64,000 nucleotides of DNA, from contig SSBO01000007.1 in NCBI GenBank assembly GCA_005281725.1, positions 62,001 through 126,000 on the forward strand, in the 5' to 3' direction. The position numbers and the translations under genes were made by a program. The notes under the pieces were generated by a model, which was given only the letters and a program-made list of their open reading frames with translations, was not told the DNA's origin and searched no databases. Positions 48,137 to 63,100 of this stretch are shown piece after piece. Each line of letters begins with the position of its first letter. The first letter of the stretch is position 1. The stretch is from Wuchereria bancrofti. Lineage: Eukaryota; Nematoda; Chromadorea; Rhabditida; Onchocercidae.

Positions 48137-51100
48137 TTAAAAAGAAAATGAAATGCATAGAAACAACAATAACAAAAAAAAAAGCAATAAAAGACGAACT
48201 CGTAATTCGCTAATCCAAATTTTCTTGCTTTCTTTTCGTCGCCTCTTAGCTTTCTTATCATTCTTATCAGTTATTGCTCTTTTATCACGCCCTGATGCAG
48301 CAAAGCGTGCCTCAAACTACAATGAAATATTATTATATTTATTACAATGATAAAACCAATTGAAATATTTTTAGTTTTATTTTGTAGTAAATTCTATGCC
48401 AATGAATGTTGTAGCTAAGTTATTAATCAATAATTAAAAGGATTAAAGTTGTTGTTTTTTTAAATTAATTAAGCTACTAATTAGTACTAATAATTTCCCG
48501 GAACAGTAATAATAATAACAATAACAATAATAATAATGATAATAATTAATAGAGCGGGAGAAATTCGGGTAAATTGTGAGATCAATTATGAATAATTGCA
48601 TTTACTTACTTGTTCAAAGCTATTTTCTTTATCATAGCCAAGTAAAACATCAATATCAAATGGTTTTCGAATGTAACGATTACGTCGATGAATGCAATTC
48701 TGTCGGTGTATTTTAAGCTATAATTTTGAAAAAAAAATTTATTTAAAGGAAAAAAATAATTTTAAAATTTCTGTTTTTTTATTTCTCTTTGCAACTATTA
48801 TATAACTAAAATTTAAAAAAATTTTACAAATTTAACATTTAGCATATAATTTGTTAGTTAAATTAACCCAAATTATAATTATAAATTATTAAATTAAAAT
48901 TAAAATTATAAATGATATTTACATATATTTCAAATGCATAATTAAATATTCACTTCTTCATCATTTGTTTCATTATCATTAGCAAAATTCATTAATTCCT
49001 GTGTTCTATTTCTACAACCATATTTTCGTATTTCTCGATTTTCAGCACTTCCTAATATCTGAAATATATTTAACAATTTTTAATTTAATTATTTAAATTT
49101 TTTTTTCTTTACACATGAGAAGAAAACCCCAATTATAAAGATTGAAAATACAGATTCATTTAAAAATTATGTTGTTTATTTTATTCTAAATTACTTTAAA
49201 AATTTATTATATTGCAAGAATTGAAATTAATTTAATTGAAAAAAATTTAAATGATAATAAAAAATTTTCAGTGTGTATTTATGTTAACCTTTTTTTCTTT
49301 TGGCATAGTAGAATCCATTTTTATATTTGATGCGGAATTATCACTAGCATTTACACAATTGTTCATTGTTGATAATTGATGTTTTGTCGTTGTTATACCT
49401 GCAGTAGCAATAATTTTTGTAAATTTTAATCCATAATTATTAAAAAGCTTAATTATAAAGTTTTATATTTGAAAATTAGATTTTTTTTTAATTTTTAATG
49501 AAATAGAATTAAAATTAATTTTTACTTACTTTTTTTCAAACCATTTTCAGGTGTATTTTCTTCTGTTGTTTCAACATTTTTTTTTGTCATCACTTTCATT
49601 TGCGCATTGGGTGAGGAATTTTTCTCTGAAAAATTCAATTTTATTTTTCATTCACAAATTCAAAAAAAAAGAAATCAAAAGTTTTTAATTTTATTGGATA
49701 TTTTATTGAAAAATAAATAAGGATTAAAGTATTAAAGTGATGCTTTTTAATTAGCAAATTAGCAATGAAAATCAAATTAGCAATGCTAATCATTAAATTA
49801 GCTAAGTGTTTTCAAAATTTTCCAATTGAATGGATAAAATCAATTTGATTCTTCACTAAATTTTACAAAAATTTACAATTCAATATCAAATTTCCATGGT
49901 TTAATGCAATTCAAAAATAAAATGTGTTAGAAATTTTTAAATTAAGAAGCTAATAAATTAAAATTTATAATAAACGAAATAAAAATGTATTAAAAAAATA
50001 ACCTGATTTTATCGTTTTACATTTTGTGACAGAATTTGGCAGAGTATTTGCCATTTCCACCTGTTTTGATAATTTTAATCGTCGTACCGTCTTTTTTGGT
50101 TCATTTGCTGTTTGCGCCTAGAAAATTGCGCATTTTGGTTAGCATAAAATTTTATCTTATTGCAAGATTTAGAGATTATTTAAATTAATTAATTTGTTAT
50201 ATATAGAATTTTGATTTTTTTTTCTTGAGTTTGAAATAATTTACCATAGTTGAATCATTTTTTACTTCTCCCATTTTTGCTTCTTTTTCACAATGCAATT
50301 TTTCTTCTTGCTTTTTCAATTCTTTTTGATGTTCAATTATGCGATTTTCTTTCCATTTTTTAAAATCATCACCAATTTTTCTAAAATTATGCCTAATTTT
50401 ATGCTTTTTTGTAATGTAAATCATAGATAAGTAAAAATTTTAAGTATAAAATTTTTATCATCTTCTTAACTTTTCAAAAATCTCATAACAAATTACTATT
50501 ATTGTGTATTTTTTGCTAAAATCATAATTAAAATTTCAATATTATTATTATTATCGTAACAATGAATGTGTCAATATTAAAGATGAAAATTTTCACAATT
50601 AAACATCATAATTTTTTTTCGAATCTAAATTTGCATATTTTGTCATAGACAAATAATAATTTAAAATACAAAATTTTCAAAAAAAAAGTTTAAAAAATGA
50701 TATATGCTAAGAATTGAAGTTCTTCAAGAAAAGGTAATAATACAAATATAAAAAAATTTGAAAAATTAATTTGAAATGAATGTATTATTTACTGGAAAAT
50801 AAAAAATTTAAATTCAAAAAATTAAAATTTAAAATCTAACCCAAATGTTTGATCTGCTTCAATTAATAATTGCTGATGTTTTTGTTCAAGAATTGTTCGT
50901 CTTGCATCATCAACTACCATTGCAATACCTTTTTTTAATTCAGTAAATTGTGAACTTAACATTTTACTACCTGTTCTCATTTTCATACGAATTTCTTCAA
51001 TCTAAAATACAATTAAAATTAATATCAATTTATATAAAAGCTAATTTAAATTTGAAATTTAATAATTTGTTATATCTGATCCTATTATATTGATAGATTT

Positions 51101-54100
51101 AGAATTATTAAATATAAATTATTAATAATAATTTATTTATAACTACAGTTTAAATTTAATACAAAATAAATTTCTGAATAGCAATTAGAATTTAAGCATC
51201 ATTTTTCTGCAATTACTTACTTGTTTATCAAAATTATCATTTATAATTGGTTTGATAATTGATGCATAAGTACGTTTTGGTCTTTCGTCATCTTTCTTTG
51301 CTAACAGTCGTGAACGTTTATACCTACAAGTAAAATTTTTAAAATTAAAAAAAGAGTAGAAGAGATAAGGGAAAGAAGAAAATGGCAGAAATAAAATTTT
51401 ATTTTGATATCCAAAAAATCATATTCAAATTCACTTCAATTCATTTTAGATTTAAATTACTTCAGCAATTATACTAAAACGTACTGTTTAATATTTTGTA
51501 CTAAAATTAAGCGTAATTTCATCTTTACAATAAAATATAAAAATTTAAGAATGAAACTAACGTATATGCATCTGATTTACTTTCTTGTGAATTAAATTTT
51601 GCACTTAATGCATTAACAATTCCAAATTTTCTAGCATTTTGTTTCGATTTTTCCTAAAAATTGAGCTTTAAAATTTTTATATTAAAATAAAGTTTACATT
51701 TTTAAATTTAAAAAAATCAAAATTATGAAACTGATCCAAATATATTTAAAAAAATGTAAGTATATTATTTTTAATTCTAGTAGAAAAATCAAAAAAACAT
51801 TTTTTTTTAGAAATTAGGATAATATTCTTTTTATTACATATTTGATTTAATCTAATTGTCTCATTTTTCTCACTTTTTAAATTGTTTAACAAACAAAAAT
51901 GCTTTAAAAAAAGCATTGCTAAACTTTTTGTTTATTTTCTAATGTGAATTATGATTTTTAAAATATTATGCAAATAAACAACCTGTTCTAAAGCATTAGC
52001 TTTTATTGCATCATCTTTAGCCATATTAATAACTGATTTTCGAATTGATGATTTATCCTCCTGAAATTTTTCTTTTTTTAATTTCAATTATTATTTTTAT
52101 TTTAAAAAAAATTCATCCTGTAATAAATTTCAAAAAAAAAAAAAACCTCAACCATCATTCTTTTTTACTATCATTTTTCTTTTCACTCACTTTTTGGCCC
52201 GAATTTGATGATGCAGTTGAAAGTGCAGATGTTGGCCTAGAAGATCCAGTACTGGCTGCTTTATTTGTGCAATTTGTTGGTGTATTAGTACGTGATGTTG
52301 ATATCGTATCATTTATTGATAATCTTTAAAAAAAAAATTTTTTTTTAAAGTAATATAATTTTAAAATAAGCAAACTTTATATAATTTATATTTTTTATTT
52401 TTCATTTTATATTTTAAATAACTTACATTTCTTCACCAAAATGAATTTGTGCTTTCTGTATTTTTGCAGTTTCAAATTTTGGTGGTAAAACAATTGCTTT
52501 TTTAGCCCAATCAGTGCATGGCTTTCGTTCAATAAATGATCGAGCACTATCAATAGGATAATTTTCGATTGTTGGCCAAACATAAGTTGGTACTACTTCA
52601 ATTTGATTAATTTCCTGTTTTAAAAAAAGTGATAAAATTAGGATTAAAAAAAAAAGAAATTTTTTTTCCTGCATAAAAAAGATGAAGTTAAAATTGTTGA
52701 AATAAAAAGAAAAAGAATTAAAAACAATATTTCACACTAACTTTTTCATTTTTATCTTCTTCAACAATTACGTTAATTTGTTCAGGCATTTGAATTTTTA
52801 GTTCATTAGTTTCAATTATTTCAACATTTTCCTCCGCTGGTATCACATGCTGTGGCGTTACTTTTCGAATTGCTATTTCAGTTGCTCCTTCAGCTATTTG
52901 CTCCATAGCTTCATCTTTATTAATTTTTTTGACCTAAATTTTAAATAATAAGACAGAAAAAATGGAAAATGTGATTCAAATTTTCATATGAAATGCAACA
53001 AAAAATTAATAAAAAAGAAATTTCAGTAGTAAAAAAACATAATTTTGTAAACTTTTGCAATCATAATATCACAAATTTCATTTTTTTTTTTGACTTAGTT
53101 TTATAAATTCGATTTTTATTTGTAGAAGGAATATATTTTATATTTAACTAAAAAATAAATAAAACAAGTGATTGCTAAAGAAATTATACAAGTAAACGTA
53201 AAAAGTACTCAATGTATAAAAATACATAAATAAGTGGAAAAAGTAGAATGCTCTGTTAATGTTAAAATATTTGCTTAAAAAAACTTAAAAAAATGATTAT
53301 TTTTTAATTTAGACATTTTTTTAAAAAAAAAAAGCTTGCAGAAAATTTTGATGCTTCTTCGGCATTTTGTTGCAGATCAATTTCTTGTGCATATGTTATT
53401 TCACGACGTTTTTCCGGTGGTTTATTTTCTTCCATTTCAATCTCTCTTACATTTGATAATATTTCCACTGGCACCAAAAACTAAATTTTTGAATTTTTAA
53501 AAATAATTTTTGCTTTCTTTTTTTTTATTTGTTTAATCTACTAGTAAATTCTGAGTAATAATTGTGTCTTATCATGCACAAAATATCATCGGTCATATGA
53601 CTAGAAATTAAATATAAGCCAATAACAGGTAGATAATGAAATTAATCGTTAAATAATTATGTCAGTTTAATTTAACGATTGCTATCAAATAATTCTATTA
53701 AACAAAAATTTGAATACTTCTTTTTTGTTTCAAAATAGTTCAGTGGGTAGAAAAAATTTTTGTAAAAATTAGCTTTTTAAACTATCATTCTGATTACTTC
53801 GTTTTAATCTTGTATAAAAGAAAATAAATTAGCATAATCACCTATACAGGTTCATATTATTTCTAAAAATCTTATAACTATCATAGTGTAGTAATTCAAT
53901 CTTCAAAAAAAAGATAAAACTTATATAAATTTAAAGGCAATTTGCAATTATTTAATTTTATGAAATCATAGTGTAAGAAAAGAAAAAGGAAAAAAAATAA
54001 TTGTAATAGTTTAAATAAAATCCTTTTCTTGTCTTTTTTTCTCATAATTTCTATTAATTTACCGATTGATCGAATATTTCGTCAATTTCAATATCATCGT

Positions 54101-57100
54101 CTTCTTGCATTGATGTAGGTGTCAGGAGTGGAATTGAAATTGATGAAACCTACAAACAAAAAAAACGAAAAAAAAAGAAACATTTTAAGATAGAAATTAG
54201 AAAATTAAAGAGAATAATTTCTTAAACATTTGCAAATACATAAGTTATGCAGAAATATTAAAAATTACAACAAAATATTAATGAAATAATTTGAATAATT
54301 TATTTATTTATTTTTAAAAAATAATGTAATGTAATGAAAATTTTAAATTTTGTTATTAATTTCTTAAAATACTTCTTTACTAATAATATATTTTCCCTAA
54401 TTAAACTAATGCATTTTTCTTAATTCACTAATTATTGGTTTTTTTTTTCAAATTGCTGCAAATTTTCGCATAAATTTAAATTGTATTATCATATGCTTAC
54501 GCTATCAATTGCAGATTCCAATGGTTCAGTTGAAATATTTTCAGTTATACACGAATCTTCTGATGTAACATCATCTAGTTCTTCTTCATCATCCGTATAT
54601 TCACTATCATCATCATTATCATCAACATCAACATCATCATTATCATCATCATTTTCATCGCTTCTACATAATTCTTCTCCCTCGTACTGTAAGTCATAGC
54701 GTAAGTTATACTGTAATTAGAGATTTTTCTCCACAGTTTAGGCAAAAAATATGCTTTTGTACCTTTTTTGTACCACTTAATTATATTTTGGTTTATACCG
54801 TCACACTGCAGTCAAAAATTTATTTTTCTTCCTTATTTGGAGAAAAAAATCATTTTTTGTATGTTTCTCCCCATCATACTGTAAGTCATACGGTAGCTCG
54901 ATCTTTTTTCATTAATTTTTAAGTGTTAAATTTTTAGCATCATTTTAGAGGGAGAGAAAGAAAAAAAAAGATGAATTTTAAAATACATTAGAAGAAAATG
55001 AAATATAATTTGAAATAATAGAACCTCCGAATCATCGTAATATTCACTGGACGATTCGTCTTCATTTGTCTCCTTTAATGCTGCTTTTTCAACAAGTTTT
55101 AGTGTAAAACCAACATCAATATTATCTTGATACTGTATATCATCATACTGTAAGTAAGAAAATTAAAAAGTACGAAAAACTTTTTTCTAATTTTATAATT
55201 TTTTTGCACTTTTATTAATAGTTTTGATTAATTGCTTACGTCATTGATAGGAGAAGAAATAGGGCTGAAATAAATCCCAAAACCTGACGATGTTGGACGA
55301 TAGTCATCATTTTCCAAACGACTTCTATTTCTTGAATAACGTTCTGAAGTTTTACAACATACTTTTCAATGATATCAAACCATCATAAAACTAAATTTAA
55401 ATTCAATGTCATTTTTTGTTTGGATAGTTTAAGCTAAAAAGTCAATGAAAAAATAAATTGAAGTCAAACTGACAAAACTGTTATTATATTTAAACAATAC
55501 TTTTGAATTTTAAAACTTATTTTACACTTGACTATACGTATAATTAAATTTTCAAAGAATTTATTTCTATATTTTTGAAAATTTCACCTTCAGAGTTAAA
55601 ATCATCAATATCTTCATAATCTGATAGCGATTCCACCGATTCTTCTTGTGTTGAATCCCAATCATCCATGTCATCATAGCTAACTGATGTTGTTAATATT
55701 GGTGCCGGTACTGCCATAATTTCCGAAACACGTCCCCGATTATCATTATTCCTGTATTAAAAAAAAGTACTAGCTAACAATTAATTTATTTATTTATTAA
55801 GGGTAAAAATAAATATTTAATCTCTTCGGCTCTTCATTTTCAATTTTCTTATTATTTTCTTTTTTCATCTAATCACTAATATCCATGCAATATTACATTA
55901 CATATTGAAAATTGAAACGAAACCTATTAAAAATTAACCTTGTTGGTGCTTCGACAATAAATTCTTCGTTAAAATCATTTTCGTAGAATGGAATTGGTGA
56001 AATAAAACGTTTTCGACGTTTCGATAATGAAACTGGATAAAGATCACCTAGAAAGAAGCAAAATTAAAAGTGCAAATTATGTCACTTTCCTAGCACAAAA
56101 TACCATATGAATTATTTTTATTAATAATTTCATGAGTTTTTTAATTTCATTATTGAATATTTTACTTCGCATTGTCTCTTAAAAAATCGTAATTATATTT
56201 AAAAATTTATACTTATTTAAACTTTTAATCATTACAATGTTTTTTCTTCACGGCAAATAATTTCATGGAAATGACAAAATTTTAATGCTCTAAATGCATT
56301 ATTATACTTTTTGCATGAGATACTTTTCGTCTTCCATTTTGAAAAATTTCAAAAAAAAAACAACATTATATTTACTGCAAATGCAAGTAAGAAATTTCAA
56401 TTAGCTCAAATTACAATGCAATTTTTTTCTGAATCATAGCCTTAAATATAATTTTTCTAGTGTTCACATTTCTAAAAAAATTTCCTTTTTTTTTTCACTT
56501 TTCTACTTTTTCTAGTAAAGAAATCAAGTTTCAGTTCTTTCTTTTACCCTAAATTATGTGGCAGATTTTAAAGAAAAGTTTTTTTTCTTTTAATATTCTA
56601 ACAAACTCGATTAAACTTTTTATGCATCCGCTGAAGTGATAATATTTTCTACGCGATATTTAGATTTCACTTGAAATGAAAATATTTTAAGGTTAATTTC
56701 TCTTCGGTTTAATGCTATTAGATTTGACTGAAAGTGGGAATTTTTTTTTTGTTTTAGGGACAATTTTTTATTTAATATTCGAAATTTAATTGTAAAATGG
56801 GAAATTTTTTTGAAGCTAATTTTTTCTTCAATACTTATTGAATTGAAAGAAAAAGAAAATTTTTTTAGGGATCCTATAAATCCTATTTGCTAGCTACTCA
56901 CCATTAAATTAGCAAAAAATACGATGAGTGCTGGCTGAATTCATTTAGGGCATTAGAAAGCAACCTCTTAGCTTCCTTTCCGTTTTGCCGGCATCCGGTT
57001 GCAATTCGATTGTTTCCGAAATGCTTACATCATTTTCAACATTATCCTTTTGCGCATTCAATATTATTGCATTTCCTATAAAATATTCATATTTTTTACT

Positions 57101-60100
57101 CAATTTTACAAATTATTTATTAAACAATGAAAGAATATGCTAAATTTCATAAATGTTGAATACTTTTATTGCAATAACATATTTTTTATTATAAGTAATT
57201 GTTTTTAGTAGTAAATGTAAAATGTGCTCTTGAAAAATTTAACAAATTGAAATTTGTAAACTTTGTTAAAACTTCGTTACCATCATTATCATCATCATCA
57301 TCGTTATCATCATCATCATCACCATCACTGGCATTATCATCACTATCATCATCATCGTTTCGCATGATATCAAAATTGATATTACCATCAAATGTAAATT
57401 CCGTGGTAAGATGATTTGGTGAATTTTGTGTTGATGGTTGTGTAACAAGCAATAATGGCGGCTTTCGATTAATCATATTTTGCTAAAAGAAAAAGTAATA
57501 ATAAGTTAAAAGTTAGTATCAAAACTACATTTAAATGAGAAACAAAAAAATAATAATAACTAAATAATAAATTTATTTGCATATACTATGAATGACGATT
57601 ATAGTCGGATTAAATGGAATGATTTAATTGATTTTTTTCAAATTGATCTCAAACAAATTAAACCTTGAAAGTATCAGTAATCAAAAGATATGTAATAAAT
57701 TTTACACCTGAATAGTGGACTAATTTGACGAAATTTTCAACAATTTTAGTTAAGATCGAACAATAGAAATTAAATTTATTAACTTTGTTTTCTGCTTTCT
57801 CTTCTTCCTCTTTTGCTTTTTCTTCTTCCTCTTTCTCATTCTCTCTTTTTTCCTCTTCCTCCTCTTCTTCCTCTTCTTCCTCCTCTTCTTCCTCTTCCTC
57901 TTCTTCTTCTTCTAATTGTTCATCATCCATTTCATTTTCTATCATCATTTTATCCGGTTCAATAATTGTTTCGGTTTTCTTCATACTTCGAATCTAATAA
58001 AAAATATATTTAATTGATGATTAACTCTTTCAATGAAATTACCGTATTTAAATTTCAATCAATTCATTACTGATATATACACATTTATCTTTGTATATGT
58101 AATAAAAATCGTGATCAACTGGATATAACGATAAAATCGTTATTTATACGGAATCGATGTTTACGTATTCATATATAAAATCGGTACATTTACGTATCCG
58201 TACAGAATTATTGCACATGTATATTTCATTGATACATTTGCACATCAATAAAAATTGTACATTTGCGCATCAATTTAGAATCGAAATTGTTATTCGAATA
58301 TATCAATGTATGATTGTTACTGATAAAATGAATACAGTAAAAAGTTAGGTAATGAATAAAATTTGTCTTTTTTTTTTAAAAAAAAAAAAAGAAATCATTA
58401 CATTATTATCCGCCATATATTGTTGATCATTAGCGCATTCTAATCTTTGATCATCTAAAACTAATTCAATTACTTTACAAAAAATAAATATTTCTCAAGA
58501 AATTTCGAAATAAAAAAGTGCAAATAAGATAAAAGGAAACTGTGCAAATTCTGGCTAAAATTATATTACTTGTTAATAAATTACATTTATTTCTATTTGA
58601 TGAAAGAAATTTTATTTTTAAAAAAATGAAATATGAATTTTGATGTGATAGTTGTAATACTTCGAAATTCTAAATCGATTAATAATACTATTAATTAATA
58701 ATGTCAATTAACGTCAACAATGAACATTAAGTAACAAAAAAATCTGAATCATTAATTACGATTAACAATATTAATTGAAGTAAAGAAGAAATGATAAAAA
58801 GTATTACATAAAATGATAAAAAAATTAAAAAATATAAACAAATGATAAAAATAATAATTCCTAATAATTATTAATAATTTATACAATATGAAATTTTTTT
58901 TTCATATTTTTATTATTGATAAATTAAATGCAACGATTTCTTTCTTTTTGCTGAATTTTCAAATGTCTAATTGAATATCAGAAGATCGCAACAATTAAAT
59001 AACTATTTAAAATTTACTCGTTAGTGATTCCATATTAATGTAGAAATAAGTTTGATGAAGCAAAATTGTAAAATTTGAGTAATTTAATATCATTTTATAA
59101 ATTTAAAGAATCCATAGACGATAATTTCTAATCAAATAAATTGCTGAAAAACATAAAGAGATAATTCCTAATTCCAACCCAATTTTTCAACTTTGTCTAT
59201 TTTTGTTTCTTCTTTTGAATAATAAAATATTCAATAAAATTAACTATTAGAAATAAATAATGTGAAATTTTTAGAGTTTTAATGAAAAAATTCTTAAAAA
59301 ATCTTGAATTATTTAAGTTATATAAGCCAGGCAATAACAAGCTTGTAATGATAAAAAATTTTTCGCAATTTAATAATTGTAAATAGAAATTTCTTTATTA
59401 TGATGCTAAATCTGAAATGGTTTTCTATTAAATAGCAAATTGGAAATGCTTTTTAGAGCAGTTTTGATAAGCGATTATCATTCAACAATTTCTCGACATT
59501 TGAAATTATTTCTTCAATTTCATATATTTCAAGTAATTTTCATTTTTCCTAACATATTTTTCATTATATTTCATTTTAATTAATTTTTTCTTCCGTTATA
59601 TTATTCTATTTAATGATTAAGTAAAATGAAAAAAGAACAACAAAATTCTCGAAATTGAGTTTCTGTAAAAATGCATTTCAGTGCAAATTTTAAGCTTTCA
59701 ATTGATAGAGCAAAAAAGAAAAAAGAAAGAAAAAGTTTAGAATAAACAAAAATTTTTGATAACCATTTTTATTCATTTTAATCTTAAAAAACAGAAATGA
59801 AAGAAAAGAAAAAATTCTTATATTTATATTTTATTGCAATGTTTATAATTGAATCATTTAAATGGAATAAATTTTAAACAAAATAATAATTTCATTTTAT
59901 ATCATTTAGTAGTCTAATGATCATTAATAAATAAAATAATGAACGAGCTAAATTGTTGAATAAAATTTAAAATGAAGTAAATGGAATTTTAAAAAAAAAG
60001 TAAAACGGAAAAAAGTAGAACGGAAAAATCTAAGCAGTTAATCTGAATCGTTTTCTATTTATTCAAACCATTTCCTCAATTTTTTTTACTCATTCCTCCT

Positions 60101-63100
60101 CTCTCTCCCTTTCATTTTATCTGAAATTTTTAATGAAAAGAAAAAAGTAAGCAAAAAAATTTTTTTGAAAAAGTAATAATAGGGAAAATGAAATTTTAAA
60201 CCAATAATTTCATTACTTAAGATATTTCGTTTTTTTTTGCTTTGAAAATTTTATTTTATTTTCATAACTTTTTAAGTTTTTTAATTTTTCTTTTAAATTT
60301 TTGCACACGTATACACGTACGCAGAAAAATACACACATAACAAATACGTATAGAAAATAACTACTTCTACTTACATTGATTTATGCAAAAAAAAAAACTT
60401 TAACTTTTAGTTTACTAAGCAAACTTGCAGCATTAAATTTTTACAGTGCATAAATTTTAGTACTGATCGAAAAAAAAAAAGAAAACCGGAATTACCGGAA
60501 AATAATTTGATCGTTGGGAAATTGTAATATGTTTTAAACGATAAAATGAACAAATAAAATGATATAAAAATGATGAAAAAAAAATAATTAAATTAATTTA
60601 CCTAATGGTTTAAATAATGGTAATTCGACAATTTCTGTGACATCGTTGTCATATTTCATTTCCTGAAATTTTATTGTAATAGAATTCATAATTGTGGCTA
60701 ATTATATTTTAAGTCAAAATTAAAACCAATAATGAATTATGTCGATTAATTAATTAAGCTAATATACAATCAGACTGTCGCAGATCTTTGTATTTGATTT
60801 TGCATTAATTTTATATTTGCACCATTATTAAGTACCAGTAATTGAGTCGTTTTTTTTGTTTTAATTAATTATAATAACATTATCGTGATTATTACTATTA
60901 TTAATTAACAAATAGCAGTAATAGCAATAATAATAATTAATAATATTATAACTTTAATGTTAACAATAATAATAGTAACAGCAATGTTAGTAATAATAAT
61001 ATTAGTAATAGTAATGTAACTTAACAAATAATTAAATACATATTAGAAATGAAAGTGAACGAGAAAAATTTACGGAATCATTCGATTCAATGACAGAAGT
61101 TGCATTATTGATTGGCACTGTTGAAATTTCTGAATCATTGCTATTAGCAATCAACGATGATGATGATGATGAAACTATTTGATTAGTATTTTCTACAATT
61201 ATTAATTAATAATTAAATATTAAGTATTACTTTTTGTATAAAAAAATATATATAAAAAACTAAATTTGAAAACTTTACAATGCGTATAAATGAGAAAAAA
61301 TAAATAAAAAAGTACAAGAAAGAGTTTTTTTTTTCAAATTTAAAGTTTTCTTTTTAAACAAAAATAAGAAAAAATTTTTTTTTCTCCAACAATTTATTCA
61401 AACTTTGCACAACAAATGTGAAAAAAAGAAGAAAGGAAATAAAATTATTATTCAAACCTTTTAATATTGGAATAGAATTTGAGGCATTTTTGATCGATAT
61501 CATTTCATTTTCATTCGAACAAACTGCTATTTCCAATTTAGCATCCTTAAATCTTTATACAAATTTAAAAAAAATCGATGATGAAAGTGAATCAATTTTA
61601 TTGAAATTTTTAAAATAATTTAATTTTTCCTTTTTTCATAAATTTTTTTTCAAAATTTTCATTTGAGAAAAGAATGTTTAACTTTTAATTCCTTTTTTTG
61701 AAGATATTTTACAAAAAAGCAAATTTTTAAAGTTAATTTTTTTTATTTTTTTTGCTATTTAAATTGTTAAATTTTGATTATTTGAACCTTATTTTAATGA
61801 TACCTCTGATACGTCTTGCTCATTAAGTTTAGCAATATCACGTAAAATATCTTTTAATTCAAAATTTTCATCAACTGAAAATTCCTCGTCAGCTTCATCA
61901 CCATTAGCAGCGGCATCAATTTCAATTTCATTTTCGCTACATAACGCATATTTTGTTCCATCGGAAAAATAACAAATAAAAGAAATATGTAAAATTTTTC
62001 ATTTCGTTATTAAAACTAAATAAATAAATTAGGAAATGAATAGTTAAAATTATATGCTCAAAATGAGAAAATATACTATCATTTATTTCATTTATTTATT
62101 TTATTTATCAATATTTTCATACGAAATTATTTCATTTATTTTTATCACAAATGATAGAAAATATAATTGATAACAATTTTGACGACCAAGATCTATTACT
62201 ATTATGACAAAGTTAAACAAACGAAATTCCGTATATAATGAGAAGATTTAAAAATTTTAATTACTGAAGAGATTTAATTTAACTTACGAAATTTAGTGTC
62301 ATTTGTTGAATGATTATTTGATATTTCATGATCTTTTACATATCGATTGTAAAATTTCTCCAATCGTTGCTTGACATTATCATCTGATTGAGAATGTTCC
62401 TTCAAAAAAAAAAAAAACAAATAAATATTTAAATTTAATTTTTAACGGGATTTTTAAACTAGTCAGTTTAGTATGAAATATGAAAGAATTAATTGTAAAA
62501 TTGCATGAATTGAATTTTGAAAGTATTAATTTGCTATACTTAATTCGTAAATTAATACAAAAAAAAAATTTTGAATATTATATATGAAAAGGTATAAAAA
62601 TGCTAATTTTATTTATTATGAAAATAATAAAAATAAATATTATATGTAGTGAAAAAAAAAAAAAACTGAAATGACAAAATATTAATTTACAAATAATTTT
62701 AAATATTGTAAACTAATATTTTCAAAATTCATACAATTTTAAAATTCTCCTTCATTTCGTACAAAAATAATAATCAAATCCTATCACTTTATCAGAAATT
62801 TTGTCCTATCAAAAAAATTTTTATTAAATGATGATAAGTCTATTTTAAGAATTTTATACATATGTGTAACAATAATATGAAGAACTTATGTAATTATGGT
62901 AAATGAAAATTTATTCATAAATTCTTATCTGTAAATTAAATGAAATTATAATAAACACCGCATTTGATAAGTTATCACTATGTTATTTTTAAATTGATAA
63001 AATAATCACACCTTTTTTACATTAATTTTATCTAATAATGACAAATTAATTGTTTTCGTATAAGAAAAATAAATTTTCAAGTTTATAAAATAATTTTCAT

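Noticed and set aside
52045..52329. 94-codon plus-strand frame rich in Asp/Val near its end
   Set aside because: It is antisense to the Ser/Thr-rich exon 52323-52191 of the large minus-strand gene, which is phase-consistent with its neighbours.
54481..54699. Plus-strand Ser/Thr-rich frame
   Set aside because: Antisense of the aspartate-rich exon of the large minus-strand gene.
57785..57997. Plus-strand polyserine frame
   Set aside because: Antisense of the polyglutamate tract in the large minus-strand gene.
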